Source: an uncultured Pelagibacteraceae bacterium
GTDB lineage: Bacteria > Pseudomonadota > Alphaproteobacteria > Pelagibacterales > Pelagibacteraceae
Direction of reading: 5' to 3'
NCBI GenBank assembly: GCA_902627805.1
Contig: CACOKN010000001.1
Coordinates: 62,001-126,000 of the forward strand
Length of the DNA: 64,000 nt
Both the position numbers and the translations under genes were made by a program. The notes under the pieces are model-generated. The model saw only the letters and a program-made list of their open reading frames with translations, had not been told where the DNA came from and did not search any database. Numbering within the stretch: the first letter of the stretch is position 1; each line of letters opens with the position of its first letter. Positions 17,373-24,377 of this stretch are shown here, piece after piece.

Positions 17373-17376
17373 TTTT

Positions 17377-17751
17377 TTGAAAAAAATTTTTACAGCTTTA
17401 ATGTTTATAGCAATTTGTAACGCAGCTTATGCTGGTATGAATGATAACGATAAAGCAAAAACAGTTGAATGTACTGGAATTTATTATGCAAATAGCATGA
17501 TACCACAGGGAGAGCTTAAATTAGAAAAAATTGTGCACTCTTTTGCAGCAAAAAAATTTTTAAGTTCTTATTTGGTAAAAGAGGGTTTGAAAGAAGATAA
17601 GCTTAATAAAGAATTATTGAAAGTAGTGGATGTTCGTTATGGCAAGCCATATGAAGAAGAGACAACAAAAGCCTGTGATAATTTTATATATAAACTAATT
17701 TCTGGGTCTGAAAGTGAAATAAAAAAAATAGCAGAGTCAGGGATCTATTAA
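17377..17751 (+). CDS. Small secreted protein with two cysteines, unknown function (copy B)
   Basis: A 124-residue paralog of the preceding gene, starting at a TTG 4 nt after its stop. It has a signal peptide (MKKIFTALMFIAICNAAYAG) and Cys32 and Cys100 in the same positions. The first 40 mature residues are conserved between copies (ECTGIYYAN against ECSGIYMAN) while the middle has diverged strongly, suggesting different partners or relaxed constraint after duplication. Function unknown. Confidence 0.78.
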   Translation: MKKIFTALMFIAICNAAYAGMNDNDKAKTVECTGIYYANSMIPQGELKLEKIVHSFAAKKFLSSYLVKEGLKEDKLNKELLKVVDVRYGKPYEEETTKACDNFIYKLISGSESEIKKIAESGIY

Positions 17752-17766
17752 ACAAAAGGAGAAAAA

Positions 17767-18054
17767 ATGAAAAACTATATGGTTACTCACACATTTAAAT
17801 CTAAAGAAGCTAAAGCAAAAATGATGGAAATGGTTGGGTCAATGAAAATGGAAGATATTGTTAAATCAATGACTGGGGATAATGCAAAATGTCAAATGAC
17901 ATGGAATACTCCCGGTGACACTTTAACAATGTTTTGTTGGTGGAAAGGAACAGATACTGATGCAATTAACAAGCAATTAGGTCAAATGAATGATTTCTTT
18001 GAACCTCATAATTTTGTTGAATGTGAAGACAATGTAATGGATTATAACGCCTAA
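17767..18054 (+). CDS. Small conserved unknown protein, 95 residues
   Basis: A cytosolic protein with a good ribosome site (AAAGGAG before ATG). It starts MKNYMVTHTFKS and has repeated Met/Lys in a helix (AKAKMMEMVGSMKMEDIVKSM), then beta segments CQMTWNTPGDTLTMFCWWKG. The size and alternation of helix and strands suggest a ferredoxin-like or dimeric alpha/beta-barrel fold, but I do not recognise a family. It has three cysteines, none in a CxxC pair. It precedes another small unknown by 2 nt. Confidence 0.75.
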   Translation: MKNYMVTHTFKSKEAKAKMMEMVGSMKMEDIVKSMTGDNAKCQMTWNTPGDTLTMFCWWKGTDTDAINKQLGQMNDFFEPHNFVECEDNVMDYNA

Positions 18055-18056
18055 GG

Positions 18057-18371
18057 ATGAAAGTAATCTATACAAGAACCATCGGTGTTTATGATAATAA
18101 ACTTAATGAAGCTATGGAAATTTCTAAAGGACTAGCTGAAGTAAGAAAGAAGCATTATCCTGATCATGAGGTTTATTTTTCATTTCAAGTCGGTGGAAAT
18201 CCTAGAACAGTGAGAGAAACTCTTATTGGTGAACAATTTACAGACAAAGCATTTCAAAATGATCAAAATATGTCTGCGGATCCTAAATTTATAGAACTTC
18301 AAAAAAAGATGAAGGATGTTTTTAAAGAAGGAACTATTCAGGATGAAATGAGAGTTATATTTAACGATTAA
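18057..18371 (+). CDS. Small conserved unknown protein, 104 residues
   Basis: A cytosolic 104-residue protein beginning MKVIYTRTIGVYDNKLNEAMEISKGLAEVRKKHYPDHEVYFS (only the general pattern matters: strand, helix, strand). The layout looks like a dimeric alpha/beta-barrel protein similar in size to its upstream neighbour, with no cysteines and no signal. It starts 2 nt after that gene and ends 9 nt before a cupin gene with an AGGAGG ribosome site. Function not recognised. Confidence 0.75.
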   Translation: MKVIYTRTIGVYDNKLNEAMEISKGLAEVRKKHYPDHEVYFSFQVGGNPRTVRETLIGEQFTDKAFQNDQNMSADPKFIELQKKMKDVFKEGTIQDEMRVIFND

Positions 18372-18380
18372 GGAGGGAAA

Positions 18381-18731
18381 ATGGCAGGAGTAGAAGTAAA
18401 AACTTTTGATAAAGCAGATGAAGTAAATGAAAACTTTAATAATGCGAAGATTGAGGCAGTCAAAGTTGGAAATCAAAGAGTAATGAAACTTACTTTACAA
18501 CCTGGATGGAAATGGTCAAAAGATATCAAGCCTTCTGTTGGTGGTGATAGCTGTCAGGCAACACATCTTGGCGTGATTGTTTCAGGAGCTGTTTGTGCAA
18601 AACATAATGATGGAACTGAACTTACTTATAAAGCTGGGGATGCTTATTCAATTCAGCCCGGACACGATGGTTGGGTAGTTGGAAATGAACCGGCTGTTGT
18701 TTATGAATTTCATGGAATGTGGGGAGAGTAA
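18381..18731 (+). CDS. Cupin-domain protein
   Basis: This 116-residue single cupin carries ATHLGVIVSGAVCAKHNDGTE in motif 1 and YKAGDAYSIQPGHDGWVVGNEPAVVYEF in motif 2 (shown here as pieces; key residues are His in ATHLG and His in PGHDGW). The metal-binding pattern of classical cupins is only partly kept. It has a strong ribosome site (AAGGAGGGAA). Downstream is a SnoaL-like gene starting 3 nt after its stop. Role unknown; could bind a small ligand or metal. Confidence 0.82.
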   Translation: MAGVEVKTFDKADEVNENFNNAKIEAVKVGNQRVMKLTLQPGWKWSKDIKPSVGGDSCQATHLGVIVSGAVCAKHNDGTELTYKAGDAYSIQPGHDGWVVGNEPAVVYEFHGMWGE

Positions 18732-18733
18732 AT

Positions 18734-19051
18734 ATGTCTATGATGGAGAAATACACCAGCGCTATTAAAAATAAAGATGAAGCTATAATGAATGAACTTT
18801 TGCATGATGATTTTAAATTTATTATGCATAAATCTGGAAATTCATTAGGAAAAGCTGATGTTATTAAATGGGCAATGAGTGGTGACATCAATCAGGATAA
18901 ATCAAGGGTTATTTATGAAAATGATGAAATCGGCGTTCATCATTCGTTTGTAACATTTAATGACGGAAATGTTGAAGCGGTAATGGCAGTTTACAAATAT
19001 AAAGATGGTAAAATTATAAGTCTCGAAACAGGCGCAACAAAGATATCATAA
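18734..19051 (+). CDS. SnoaL/NTF2-like protein
   Basis: About 105 residues with the NTF2-like pattern: starting helix MEKYTSAIKNKDEAIMNELLHDDFKF, the strand pair around GKADVIKWAMSG, and the final beta-sheet VEAVMAVYKYKDGKIISLE (each shortened to the visible core). The ATG at 18734 is chosen over the GTG at 18719 because it has GGGGAGAG five bases upstream and begins just after the cupin stop. The fold serves as isomerase, hydrolase or ligand-binding domain. Its stop overlaps the next ATG by one base. Confidence 0.78.
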   Translation: MSMMEKYTSAIKNKDEAIMNELLHDDFKFIMHKSGNSLGKADVIKWAMSGDINQDKSRVIYENDEIGVHHSFVTFNDGNVEAVMAVYKYKDGKIISLETGATKIS

Positions 19052-19557
19052 TGATGAGAATTTTTTTAATAAGTATTTTTGTATCTATTCTGTCTACAAA
19101 AGCTTATTCAGCTTCAATGAATATGATTGGTGAAAAAGGGGATCCAAACAAAGTTGATAGAGTAATAGAAATCGAAATGCATGATAATTATTATTATCCA
19201 GAAAACATCGATGTAAAAAAAGGTGAAACAATAAAGTTTATTGTAAAAAACTTGGGTAATCTTGTTCATGAGTATAATATTGGCACTAAAGAAATGCACG
19301 TTAAACATCGACCAGAAATGATGAAACTAGTAGAGAATGAAATACTTTTAGCTGATAAGATTGATCGAAAAAAAATGAAAGAGATGTCTAAGAAAGACCA
19401 TAGTATGGGTCATTCACATGCAAATAGTGTTTTACTTGAGCCCAATGAAACTGGGGAAATAATTTGGAAATTTTCTAAGAACATTTCTTTAGAGATGGCA
19501 TGTAATATGCCTGGGCATTATGAAGTTGGAATGGTTGGGCAAATTAACCTCAAGTAA
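19051..19557 (+). CDS. Periplasmic cupredoxin (type 1 copper protein)
   Basis: This 168-residue protein has a signal peptide (to about residue 20) and a complete type 1 copper site: His73 in LVHEYN, then Cys151, His156 and Met161 in CNMPGHYEVGM. Between the first His and the Cys there is an insert of about 50 residues rich in Lys, Met and His, with MSKKDHSMGHSHAN at about 112-125, which could be an extra copper-binding loop. Similar proteins carry electrons or bind copper in the periplasm. It is the clearest functional anchor for the small-gene operon around it. Confidence 0.9.
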   Translation: MMRIFLISIFVSILSTKAYSASMNMIGEKGDPNKVDRVIEIEMHDNYYYPENIDVKKGETIKFIVKNLGNLVHEYNIGTKEMHVKHRPEMMKLVENEILLADKIDRKKMKEMSKKDHSMGHSHANSVLLEPNETGEIIWKFSKNISLEMACNMPGHYEVGMVGQINLK

Positions 19558-20148
19558 ATGGTTAATATTGATTTTTTTTTCTCTATAGGAAGTACATACA
19601 CTTATTTATCTGTAACTAGAATTCTTGAAGTTGAAAAGAAAAATCAAGTTAAGTTTAATTGGAAACCTTTTAGTGTAAGAGCAATTATGAAGGAAATGAA
19701 TAATATTCCTTTTCCTAAAGATAAATTAAATAAAGTTAATTATATGTGGAGGGATATTGAGAGAAGAGCTGAGGGATATGGTTTTTTTGCTAAAACACCT
19801 GTCCCCTATCCATTATCAGAATTTGATTTAGCAAATCAAATTGCAATACTCGGCCTAAACAAAGAATGGGGTATAGAATACGTAAGGCTTTCATATAAAA
19901 AATGGTTTCAAGAAGGTAAAGAACCAGCAATAGATCCTAATTTAGGTGAAGTCTGCAAAGAGTTAAATTTAGACAAGGATGAAATTATTGCTCAAGCTAA
20001 TTCAAAAGAAATAATAGAAAATTATAATTCAAATACTGATTCTGCTAGAAAAAATAAAATTTTTGGTAGTCCATCCTTTGTTGTCAAAGATGAAATATTT
20101 TGGGGAGATGATAGAATGGAAGACGCAATTAATTGGTCAAAAAAATAA
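19558..20148 (+). CDS. DsbA-family thioredoxin-fold protein (2-hydroxychromene-2-carboxylate isomerase type)
   Basis: This 196-residue cytosolic protein has the DsbA/kappa-GST pattern: MVNIDFFFSIGSTYTYL at the start where HCCA isomerases have a Ser active residue instead of CxxC, and the end motif IFGSPSFVVKDEIFWGDDRM. No CxxC is present, so it is not a disulfide oxidase but probably glutathione-dependent. It starts directly after the cupredoxin stop and its own stop overlaps the next start. Substrate unknown. Confidence 0.85.
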   Translation: MVNIDFFFSIGSTYTYLSVTRILEVEKKNQVKFNWKPFSVRAIMKEMNNIPFPKDKLNKVNYMWRDIERRAEGYGFFAKTPVPYPLSEFDLANQIAILGLNKEWGIEYVRLSYKKWFQEGKEPAIDPNLGEVCKELNLDKDEIIAQANSKEIIENYNSNTDSARKNKIFGSPSFVVKDEIFWGDDRMEDAINWSKK

Positions 20149-20369
20149 TGTTTCCCAAAAAATACTCTAATCTTTTATTTATTTTAGTAATGGGCTTTGG
20201 AATGAGCCTGCTTATGACTTTAATTATTACTTTTGTAAATACTGGATTTGATAAGGGATATTTAAATAGATTCTTAAAGGCTTGGGTGGTTGGACTCCCT
20301 ATCGCTATAACAGCAGCATTATTAGTTGGTCCAGTTGCAAAAAAGTTTGTAGATAAAATTACTAAATAA
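20148..20369 (+). CDS. DUF2798-like two-helix membrane protein
   Basis: A 73-residue protein whose ATG at 20148 overlaps the preceding stop (TAATG); the TTG at 20133 is less likely. It has two membrane helices (about residues 8-30 and 44-64) joined by the loop DKGYLNRFLKAWVVGLPIA, the pattern of DUF2798 proteins. Function unknown in the family. Confidence 0.75.
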   Translation: MFPKKYSNLLFILVMGFGMSLLMTLIITFVNTGFDKGYLNRFLKAWVVGLPIAITAALLVGPVAKKFVDKITK

Positions 20370-20384
20370 TCATAATCTTAAATA

Positions 20385-20720
20385 ATGAGTATTTTTTCAG
20401 GATATATTTTTTTAACATTGGGAATTTTGACTGGAATTAGTGCAAATAGTTTTGCTAAAATTTCTGACGGATTTACAAAATTAAATCCTACAATTGCATG
20501 TTTGGTTTTTATGTGTGTTTGTATGTACTCTTTATCTAAGGCAATGTCTGTAATTCCTGTTGGTTTTACTTATGCTACTTATGGTGGACTAACGATTACT
20601 GCTATCGCTGTTTTTGGTATAATTAAATATAATCAAATGCCAAATATCTATGGCATCATCGGAATTGCTTTAATTATAATTGGTGTAATTTTATTAAATA
20701 CCTACGGAAAAACTACTTAG
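20385..20720 (+). CDS. Small multidrug resistance (SMR) family protein lacking the essential Glu
   Basis: This 111-residue protein has four membrane helices and aligns along its length with EmrE (ISDGFTKLNP against FSEGFTRLWP; PVGFTYATYGG against PTGIAYAIWSG). In EmrE the first helix holds Glu14, needed for proton-coupled transport; the aligned position here is Gly17 (TLGILTGISA) and no acidic residue is near. The Trp of helix 3 is Tyr. Drug export is therefore doubtful; a different ligand or a structural partner role is possible. Its end overlaps the convergent phosphatase gene by 8 nt. Confidence 0.82.
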   Translation: MSIFSGYIFLTLGILTGISANSFAKISDGFTKLNPTIACLVFMCVCMYSLSKAMSVIPVGFTYATYGGLTITAIAVFGIIKYNQMPNIYGIIGIALIIIGVILLNTYGKTT

Positions 20721-21519
20721 TTACTGGTTTAATCATTTTAAGAATTTTATTATGAATACTTTTATTTGCTGAGGCAATTATATTGCCAGCTTTGATTGCA
20801 TCATTATTTTTCCAAGTACTTACAACCCCGCCAGCTGCTTTAATTATTGGTATCAAAGGATGAATATCCCAAATTTTATTTCCACATTGAATTACAACAT
20901 CCACTTTACCTTCTGCTAAGTGAGAATAACTTAAAGCATCTGCGCATGGAAATTGCATTAACTTTAAAATTTGAGGTATTTTTTTTTGTTTATTTAAAGA
21001 AAGCATTCCATGAAAAGCTGCAGACATTTTTATATTCTTAAATAAAATTTTATTATTTACTTTTATTTTTCTTTTTTTTCCTTGATCAACAACATAGGCA
21101 GCTTTATCTGAGACATTAAAATAATATTTTTTAAGTACTGGGTAATTTGCTAATCCAATAACTGGATTGCCTTTGTAATTTAAAGAAACTAAATTACTCC
21201 AGGTTGGATTACCTATTACATATGATCTAGTTCCATCTATTGGATCTATTACCCAGGTAAAATCACTCTTTGTTTTTTTCGAACCGAATTCTTCACCTAT
21301 AATCTGATGGCTAGGAAATTTTTTATTAATTTCTTTTCTAATTAATTTTTCAAATGCCTTGTCTGAGGATGTAACTGGGTCATATCCTCTTCCTTGAAGT
21401 TTATTTGAAATTTTGAATGTTTTGTTTAGTTTAGAGTAATAAAATTGAGTAAGTTTCTTCGCTAAGTTATTAACAAACTTAGAATACCTTTTAAAATCTG
21501 AAGAATTTAATTTAAACAC
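20713..21519 (-). CDS. hisN: Inositol-monophosphatase family phosphatase, probably histidinol-phosphatase
   Basis: This 268-residue Mg-dependent phosphatase has the family motifs GEEFG (metal Glu), DPIDGTRSYVIGNP and WDIHPLIPIIKAAGG. The short form and the GxPTWSNLVSL stretch resemble alphaproteobacterial HisN, which removes phosphate from histidinol phosphate. Inositol phosphate or other sugar phosphates cannot be ruled out. Convergent with the SMR gene and divergent from a dioxygenase gene; no histidine genes are adjacent. Confidence 0.8.
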   Translation of the reverse strand: MFKLNSSDFKRYSKFVNNLAKKLTQFYYSKLNKTFKISNKLQGRGYDPVTSSDKAFEKLIRKEINKKFPSHQIIGEEFGSKKTKSDFTWVIDPIDGTRSYVIGNPTWSNLVSLNYKGNPVIGLANYPVLKKYYFNVSDKAAYVVDQGKKRKIKVNNKILFKNIKMSAAFHGMLSLNKQKKIPQILKLMQFPCADALSYSHLAEGKVDVVIQCGNKIWDIHPLIPIIKAAGGVVSTWKNNDAIKAGNIIASANKSIHNKILKMIKPVTK

Positions 21520-21585
21520 ATGCGACTATTACTATTTAATTTCTATTGATTAAAGCAAAATTTTAAATAATCCTATGATAATTAT

Positions 21586-22686
21586 ATGAAAATTGAATTA
21601 TCAAATAATAAAGTATTTTTTGAAAAACAAGGTTCAAAAAAAGAAATACATCCATTCTGGCTTAGAGAGAGAGTAAATAGCGAAGAATTTTTGGATCAAA
21701 AAACTCAACAAAGATTATTTGACCCCACTATGCTTAAAAAAACTCCTGAAATTTCAAAAATTAACATTTCAGATAAATTTCTTGAGGTTAGTTTTAAAGA
21801 TGGGGCTCATGCTAAACTTGTAATAGAAAATATATTAAAAGAATTTGAGAAAGATAATGAATTATATCACTTTAACAAGATAAGTTGGGACTCAAGTTTT
21901 CAAAATAAGAATAGATTTAATTTTAGTAAAAACTTTTTTGAAGAAAAAGTAATGTACGAGTCATTACTAGATTTTTATAAGTATGGATTTGTAATTTTCG
22001 AAAATGTTCCAATAGAAAACAATTTTATTGTAAATTTTGCTAATTCAATAGGAAGTATTCGTAGAACAAATTTTGGTGAGTTTTTTAATGTAAAATCAAA
22101 ACCTAACCCAAATGATCTTGCCTATACCTCTTTACCTTTAGCGCCTCACACTGATAATCCTTATAGAAAACCAGTTCCATGTATACAATTACTTCATTGT
22201 ATTCAAAATGAGGTAGAAGGTGGTTTATCAACACTTGTGGATGGTCTTGCAGTAACTGAAGCTCTAAAAAAAGAACATCCAGATTTTTACAAAATTTTAA
22301 CTGAGATTAAAGTTAGATTTCAGTTTGTTGATGAAAATGTTGTTCTAGAAGATTGGGCTGAGATGATCCAGCTTGACGAAAATAATAGATTAAAACAAGT
22401 AAGATTTAGTCCTAGACTGGACTTTGTTCCATTAATGGAAAAAGAAAAGTTAGAATTATATTATTCTGCAAGGAATAAGATTTCAGATATGTACAACTCA
22501 GAGAAATTCAGAATTGAGTTTAAATTACGACCTGGAGATCTGCTTATGATGGACAATCATAGACTTCTTCATGGAAGAACAGAATTCAATGCAAATGATG
22601 GCGATCGTTTTTTACAAGGATGTTATATAGATTATGATAGTACCGAGGGAAAACTCAAACATTTGAAAAGAAAATTCAATATATAG
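21586..22686 (+). CDS. Gamma-butyrobetaine dioxygenase-family 2OG/Fe(II) oxygenase
   Basis: This 366-residue protein has the two-part layout of gamma-butyrobetaine and trimethyllysine dioxygenases: an N-terminal DUF971-like domain (about 1-95) and a TauD-like catalytic domain. Iron ligands His188 and Asp190 (PHTDNP) and His329 are present, followed by Arg331 for 2-oxoglutarate in DNHRLLHGRTEF. The zinc cysteines normally in the N-terminal domain (WLRDxCxCxxC type) are absent: here WLRERVNSEEFLDQ. It probably hydroxylates a betaine-like compound, in keeping with osmolyte use elsewhere in the window, but the substrate is not certain. Confidence 0.85.
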   Translation: MKIELSNNKVFFEKQGSKKEIHPFWLRERVNSEEFLDQKTQQRLFDPTMLKKTPEISKINISDKFLEVSFKDGAHAKLVIENILKEFEKDNELYHFNKISWDSSFQNKNRFNFSKNFFEEKVMYESLLDFYKYGFVIFENVPIENNFIVNFANSIGSIRRTNFGEFFNVKSKPNPNDLAYTSLPLAPHTDNPYRKPVPCIQLLHCIQNEVEGGLSTLVDGLAVTEALKKEHPDFYKILTEIKVRFQFVDENVVLEDWAEMIQLDENNRLKQVRFSPRLDFVPLMEKEKLELYYSARNKISDMYNSEKFRIEFKLRPGDLLMMDNHRLLHGRTEFNANDGDRFLQGCYIDYDSTEGKLKHLKRKFNI

Positions 22687-22687
22687 A

Positions 22688-22867
22688 TTATTTGTTAAAA
22701 CAATTATTGACTAATATTGCCATTAGTATCCAAATTACAAATGTTTCCCCATGACTAAATGTGTAATCAGCTCCAGCAAAGCCTGCAGCAATATTTATAG
22801 CGTAAATAATAATCGTAGAAACTATTAAGCTTACAAGTAAGTTAATTAATCCTTTTACATATTTCAT
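22688..22867 (-). CDS. Small two-helix membrane protein, 59 residues
   Basis: A 60-codon ORF starts at an ATG at 22867 and ends 2 nt past the convergent dioxygenase stop. It encodes MKYVKGLINLLVSLIVSTII (first helix), a short polar loop (AGADYTFSHGE) and a second helix (TFVIWILMAILVNN) before a TAA. Two clean hydrophobic segments with a charged start are unlikely by chance. No family recognised. Confidence 0.6.
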   Translation of the reverse strand: MKYVKGLINLLVSLIVSTIIIYAINIAAGFAGADYTFSHGETFVIWILMAILVNNCFNK

Positions 22868-22963
22868 AATGAAACAATATAGATATTAAATCTCAAAGCA
22901 ATTTTTAATTTTCTATTTTTAAGTGAAGTTTTTTTTAAGATGTGCGAAGAATAATAAATTGTT

Positions 22964-23022
22964 AGGTTGTATTCAAGATATTTATTTATAAATTAATTAA
23001 ATATATTTCTTGAATACAACCT
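22964..23022. repeat. Long perfect hairpin (15-bp arms)
   Basis: Arms AGGTTGTATTCAAGA (22964-22978) and its exact reverse complement (23008-23022) flank 29 bp of A and T that can extend the stem through TATTTA/TAAATA. No T-run follows on either strand, so it is not a standard terminator. It marks the start of the structured stretch that continues to 23218. Confidence 0.8.
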
Positions 23023-23059
23023 TGTTGAAATTTATCTTCTAATTAAGGAGGTAGTTTTA

Positions 23060-23086
23060 ATGAATCAAATGCCACCTGACACTTAG
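23060..23086 (+). CDS. 8-codon mini-ORF behind a perfect Shine-Dalgarno
   Basis: AAGGAGGT (23045-23052) lies 7 nt before ATG, the best ribosome site I noticed in the window. The ORF encodes MNQMPPDT and stops at TAG. Reading continues in the same frame for 26 more codons to a TAA at about 23167. Such an ORF ahead of stacked hairpins resembles a leader peptide in translational attenuation, but no structural gene follows on the plus strand. Confidence 0.35.
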   Translation: MNQMPPDT

Positions 23087-23100
23087 CTGGGTAGCTTTAA

Positions 23101-23147
23101 ATTTCATAAAAACAAAAACAAAAAACTTAAAGTCCATTCGGACTTAA
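23101..23147 (-). terminator. Probable minus-strand terminator after the methyltransferase gene
   Basis: Read on the minus strand, an 8-bp stem with one bulged base and a 4-nt loop (AAGTCC-GAAT-GGACTT core) is followed by GTTTTTTGTTTTTGTTTTT. It lies about 75 nt past the methyltransferase stop (23220). The interrupted T-run is longer than usual but fits rho-independent termination of the DUF4396/methyltransferase transcript. Confidence 0.55.
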
Positions 23148-23219
23148 ATGCCAAAAAGGCGACTTAAGGGAGCTCTTTTGGTTGAAGAACGAAAGAGCGA
23201 ACCCTTAAGAAATAAAAAA

Positions 23220-23927
23220 TTATTTCTTTAAAATAAGGCAAATTAATTTGTCATTAAAATAGATTTTTTCTTTATATTTTTTTCTAATTTCTTCTATGCC
23301 TTCTAAAATTTCACTTTGTCGAAAATTTAATAATGTTGAAATATATCGGTCTTTAATCATTTTTATGTATTTTTTCTTTGATATTTTAACTTTATAGGAA
23401 AATTTTTTTTTAATATTCCCCGGATAAGAATTTGATAAAAATTCAATAATTTTTTGATCTCTTCTAAGGGATTTTTTCAATCTATCTTTCATTAATGAAA
23501 AAGCTGGTATCTCATTTCTTTTAGTTTCCAGTGTAAATATTATTAGTTTCCCTTTATTCTTAAGACTTTTCATACAAAGGAATATCAATTTTTTGATTTC
23601 TTTATATTCAAAAAAATGAATAGTTTGTTTTAATAATATTAAATCAAACTCTTTTTTATTGTTTTTAAGAAATTTTAATGCGTCTAACTTAGTAAAAACT
23701 ATTCTTTTATCTCTATCTTTATGTTTTTCGATGTCTATGCCTAATGGCATTTTGTTTAATCTTAGTTTTGAGGATAAATTGCCAATTATTTTACCCCTAC
23801 CACAACCAATATCTAAAATACTAGAATTCTTATCTAATTTGATCTGTCTTATTAAAAAGTTATTAAAAGCCTTGATATAGTCTGTTGAGGAAAGCCAAGT
23901 TTTGTTATCCCAATTCTTTAATGACAC
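23220..23927 (-). CDS. Class I SAM-dependent methyltransferase
   Basis: This 235-residue protein has motif I ILDIGCGRGKIIGNL (about 39-53), the acidic loop GIDIEKH, and the motif IV-like FDLILLKQTIHFFE. The second half is Lys-rich with no membrane or extra domain. It methylates an unknown small molecule. It overlaps the upstream DUF4396 gene by 10 nt and is followed by the structured stretch at 22.96-23.22 kb. Confidence 0.85.
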   Translation of the reverse strand: MSLKNWDNKTWLSSTDYIKAFNNFLIRQIKLDKNSSILDIGCGRGKIIGNLSSKLRLNKMPLGIDIEKHKDRDKRIVFTKLDALKFLKNNKKEFDLILLKQTIHFFEYKEIKKLIFLCMKSLKNKGKLIIFTLETKRNEIPAFSLMKDRLKKSLRRDQKIIEFLSNSYPGNIKKKFSYKVKISKKKYIKMIKDRYISTLLNFRQSEILEGIEEIRKKYKEKIYFNDKLICLILKK

Positions 23928-24355
23928 GCAATATTAAATTTTTTTAATCGCCAATAATTGTAAGGCCAAGGAGTTAAAAAACCAACTAATAGCATAATCG
24001 GTATTACCCACCATGTTAAGATTGCACCACCAGTTAAAAAATAATCAGTCAAATTCATTGCTATTTCCATACTGATCATTGATATAAAACTCATACCCAT
24101 TGCAGTTTTAAGTGCATTCCTAAAAGAAAACTTTTGCCTTATGAGAATAATTGTTTCAAGAATTATACTTGTAATAAGTCCATTTACGATTGCTAAAGTC
24201 ATTATCGCAAACACAGCAAAAGGTATTTTAGTTAATTGAAAAAATAAAATAGTTCCAAAGTCACCAATTGCACAACCTAATAAACACCAAGCAGTATTTT
24301 TTGCACTTTGATTCCATGTGTTTTTACATGACCAGTCAAATGTAGTGGTTTCCAT
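23918..24355 (-). CDS. DUF4396 membrane protein
   Basis: This 145-residue protein has four predicted membrane helices. The pattern WNQSAKNTAWCLLGCAIGDFG at about 14-34 and the ending WWVIPIMLLVGFLTPWPYNYWRLKK match DUF4396. Conserved Cys, Gly and Asp lie in the first helix. Function unknown. Its start codon is only 22 bp from the divergent ETHE1-like gene, so the promoters must overlap or the mRNAs be nearly leaderless. Confidence 0.82.
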   Translation of the reverse strand: METTTFDWSCKNTWNQSAKNTAWCLLGCAIGDFGTILFFQLTKIPFAVFAIMTLAIVNGLITSIILETIILIRQKFSFRNALKTAMGMSFISMISMEIAMNLTDYFLTGGAILTWWVIPIMLLVGFLTPWPYNYWRLKKFNIACH

Positions 24356-24377
24356 ATATATATGATAATATTTAGTT

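Larger units (their letters stand above)
23041..23218. ncRNA. Candidate structured RNA / leader region, strand unresolved
   Basis: In a window with almost no spacers, this stretch lacks a normal gene but is full of hairpins: GCCACC/GGGTAGC arms at 23071-23097, TTAA(A)GTCC/GGACTTAA at 23127-23147, GCC-AAAAA-GGC at 23150-23160, and a compound stem CTTAAGGG/CCCTTAAG (23163-23209) that encloses GCTCTTT/AAAGAGC. The unit (GA)CTTAA recurs. On the plus strand it begins with a ribosome site and an 8-codon ORF; on the minus strand one stem is followed by T-runs. The GCUACC/GGUGGC stem pairs with a wobble only on the minus strand, weak evidence for that direction. I could not match it to a known RNA family. 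Confidence 0.5.

Noticed and set aside
23148..23231. 27-codon plus-strand frame (begins MPKRR) across the structured locus and methyltransferase end
   Set aside because: There is no Shine-Dalgarno, the start lies in a hairpin, and it overlaps the methyltransferase stop. Kept only as a note.
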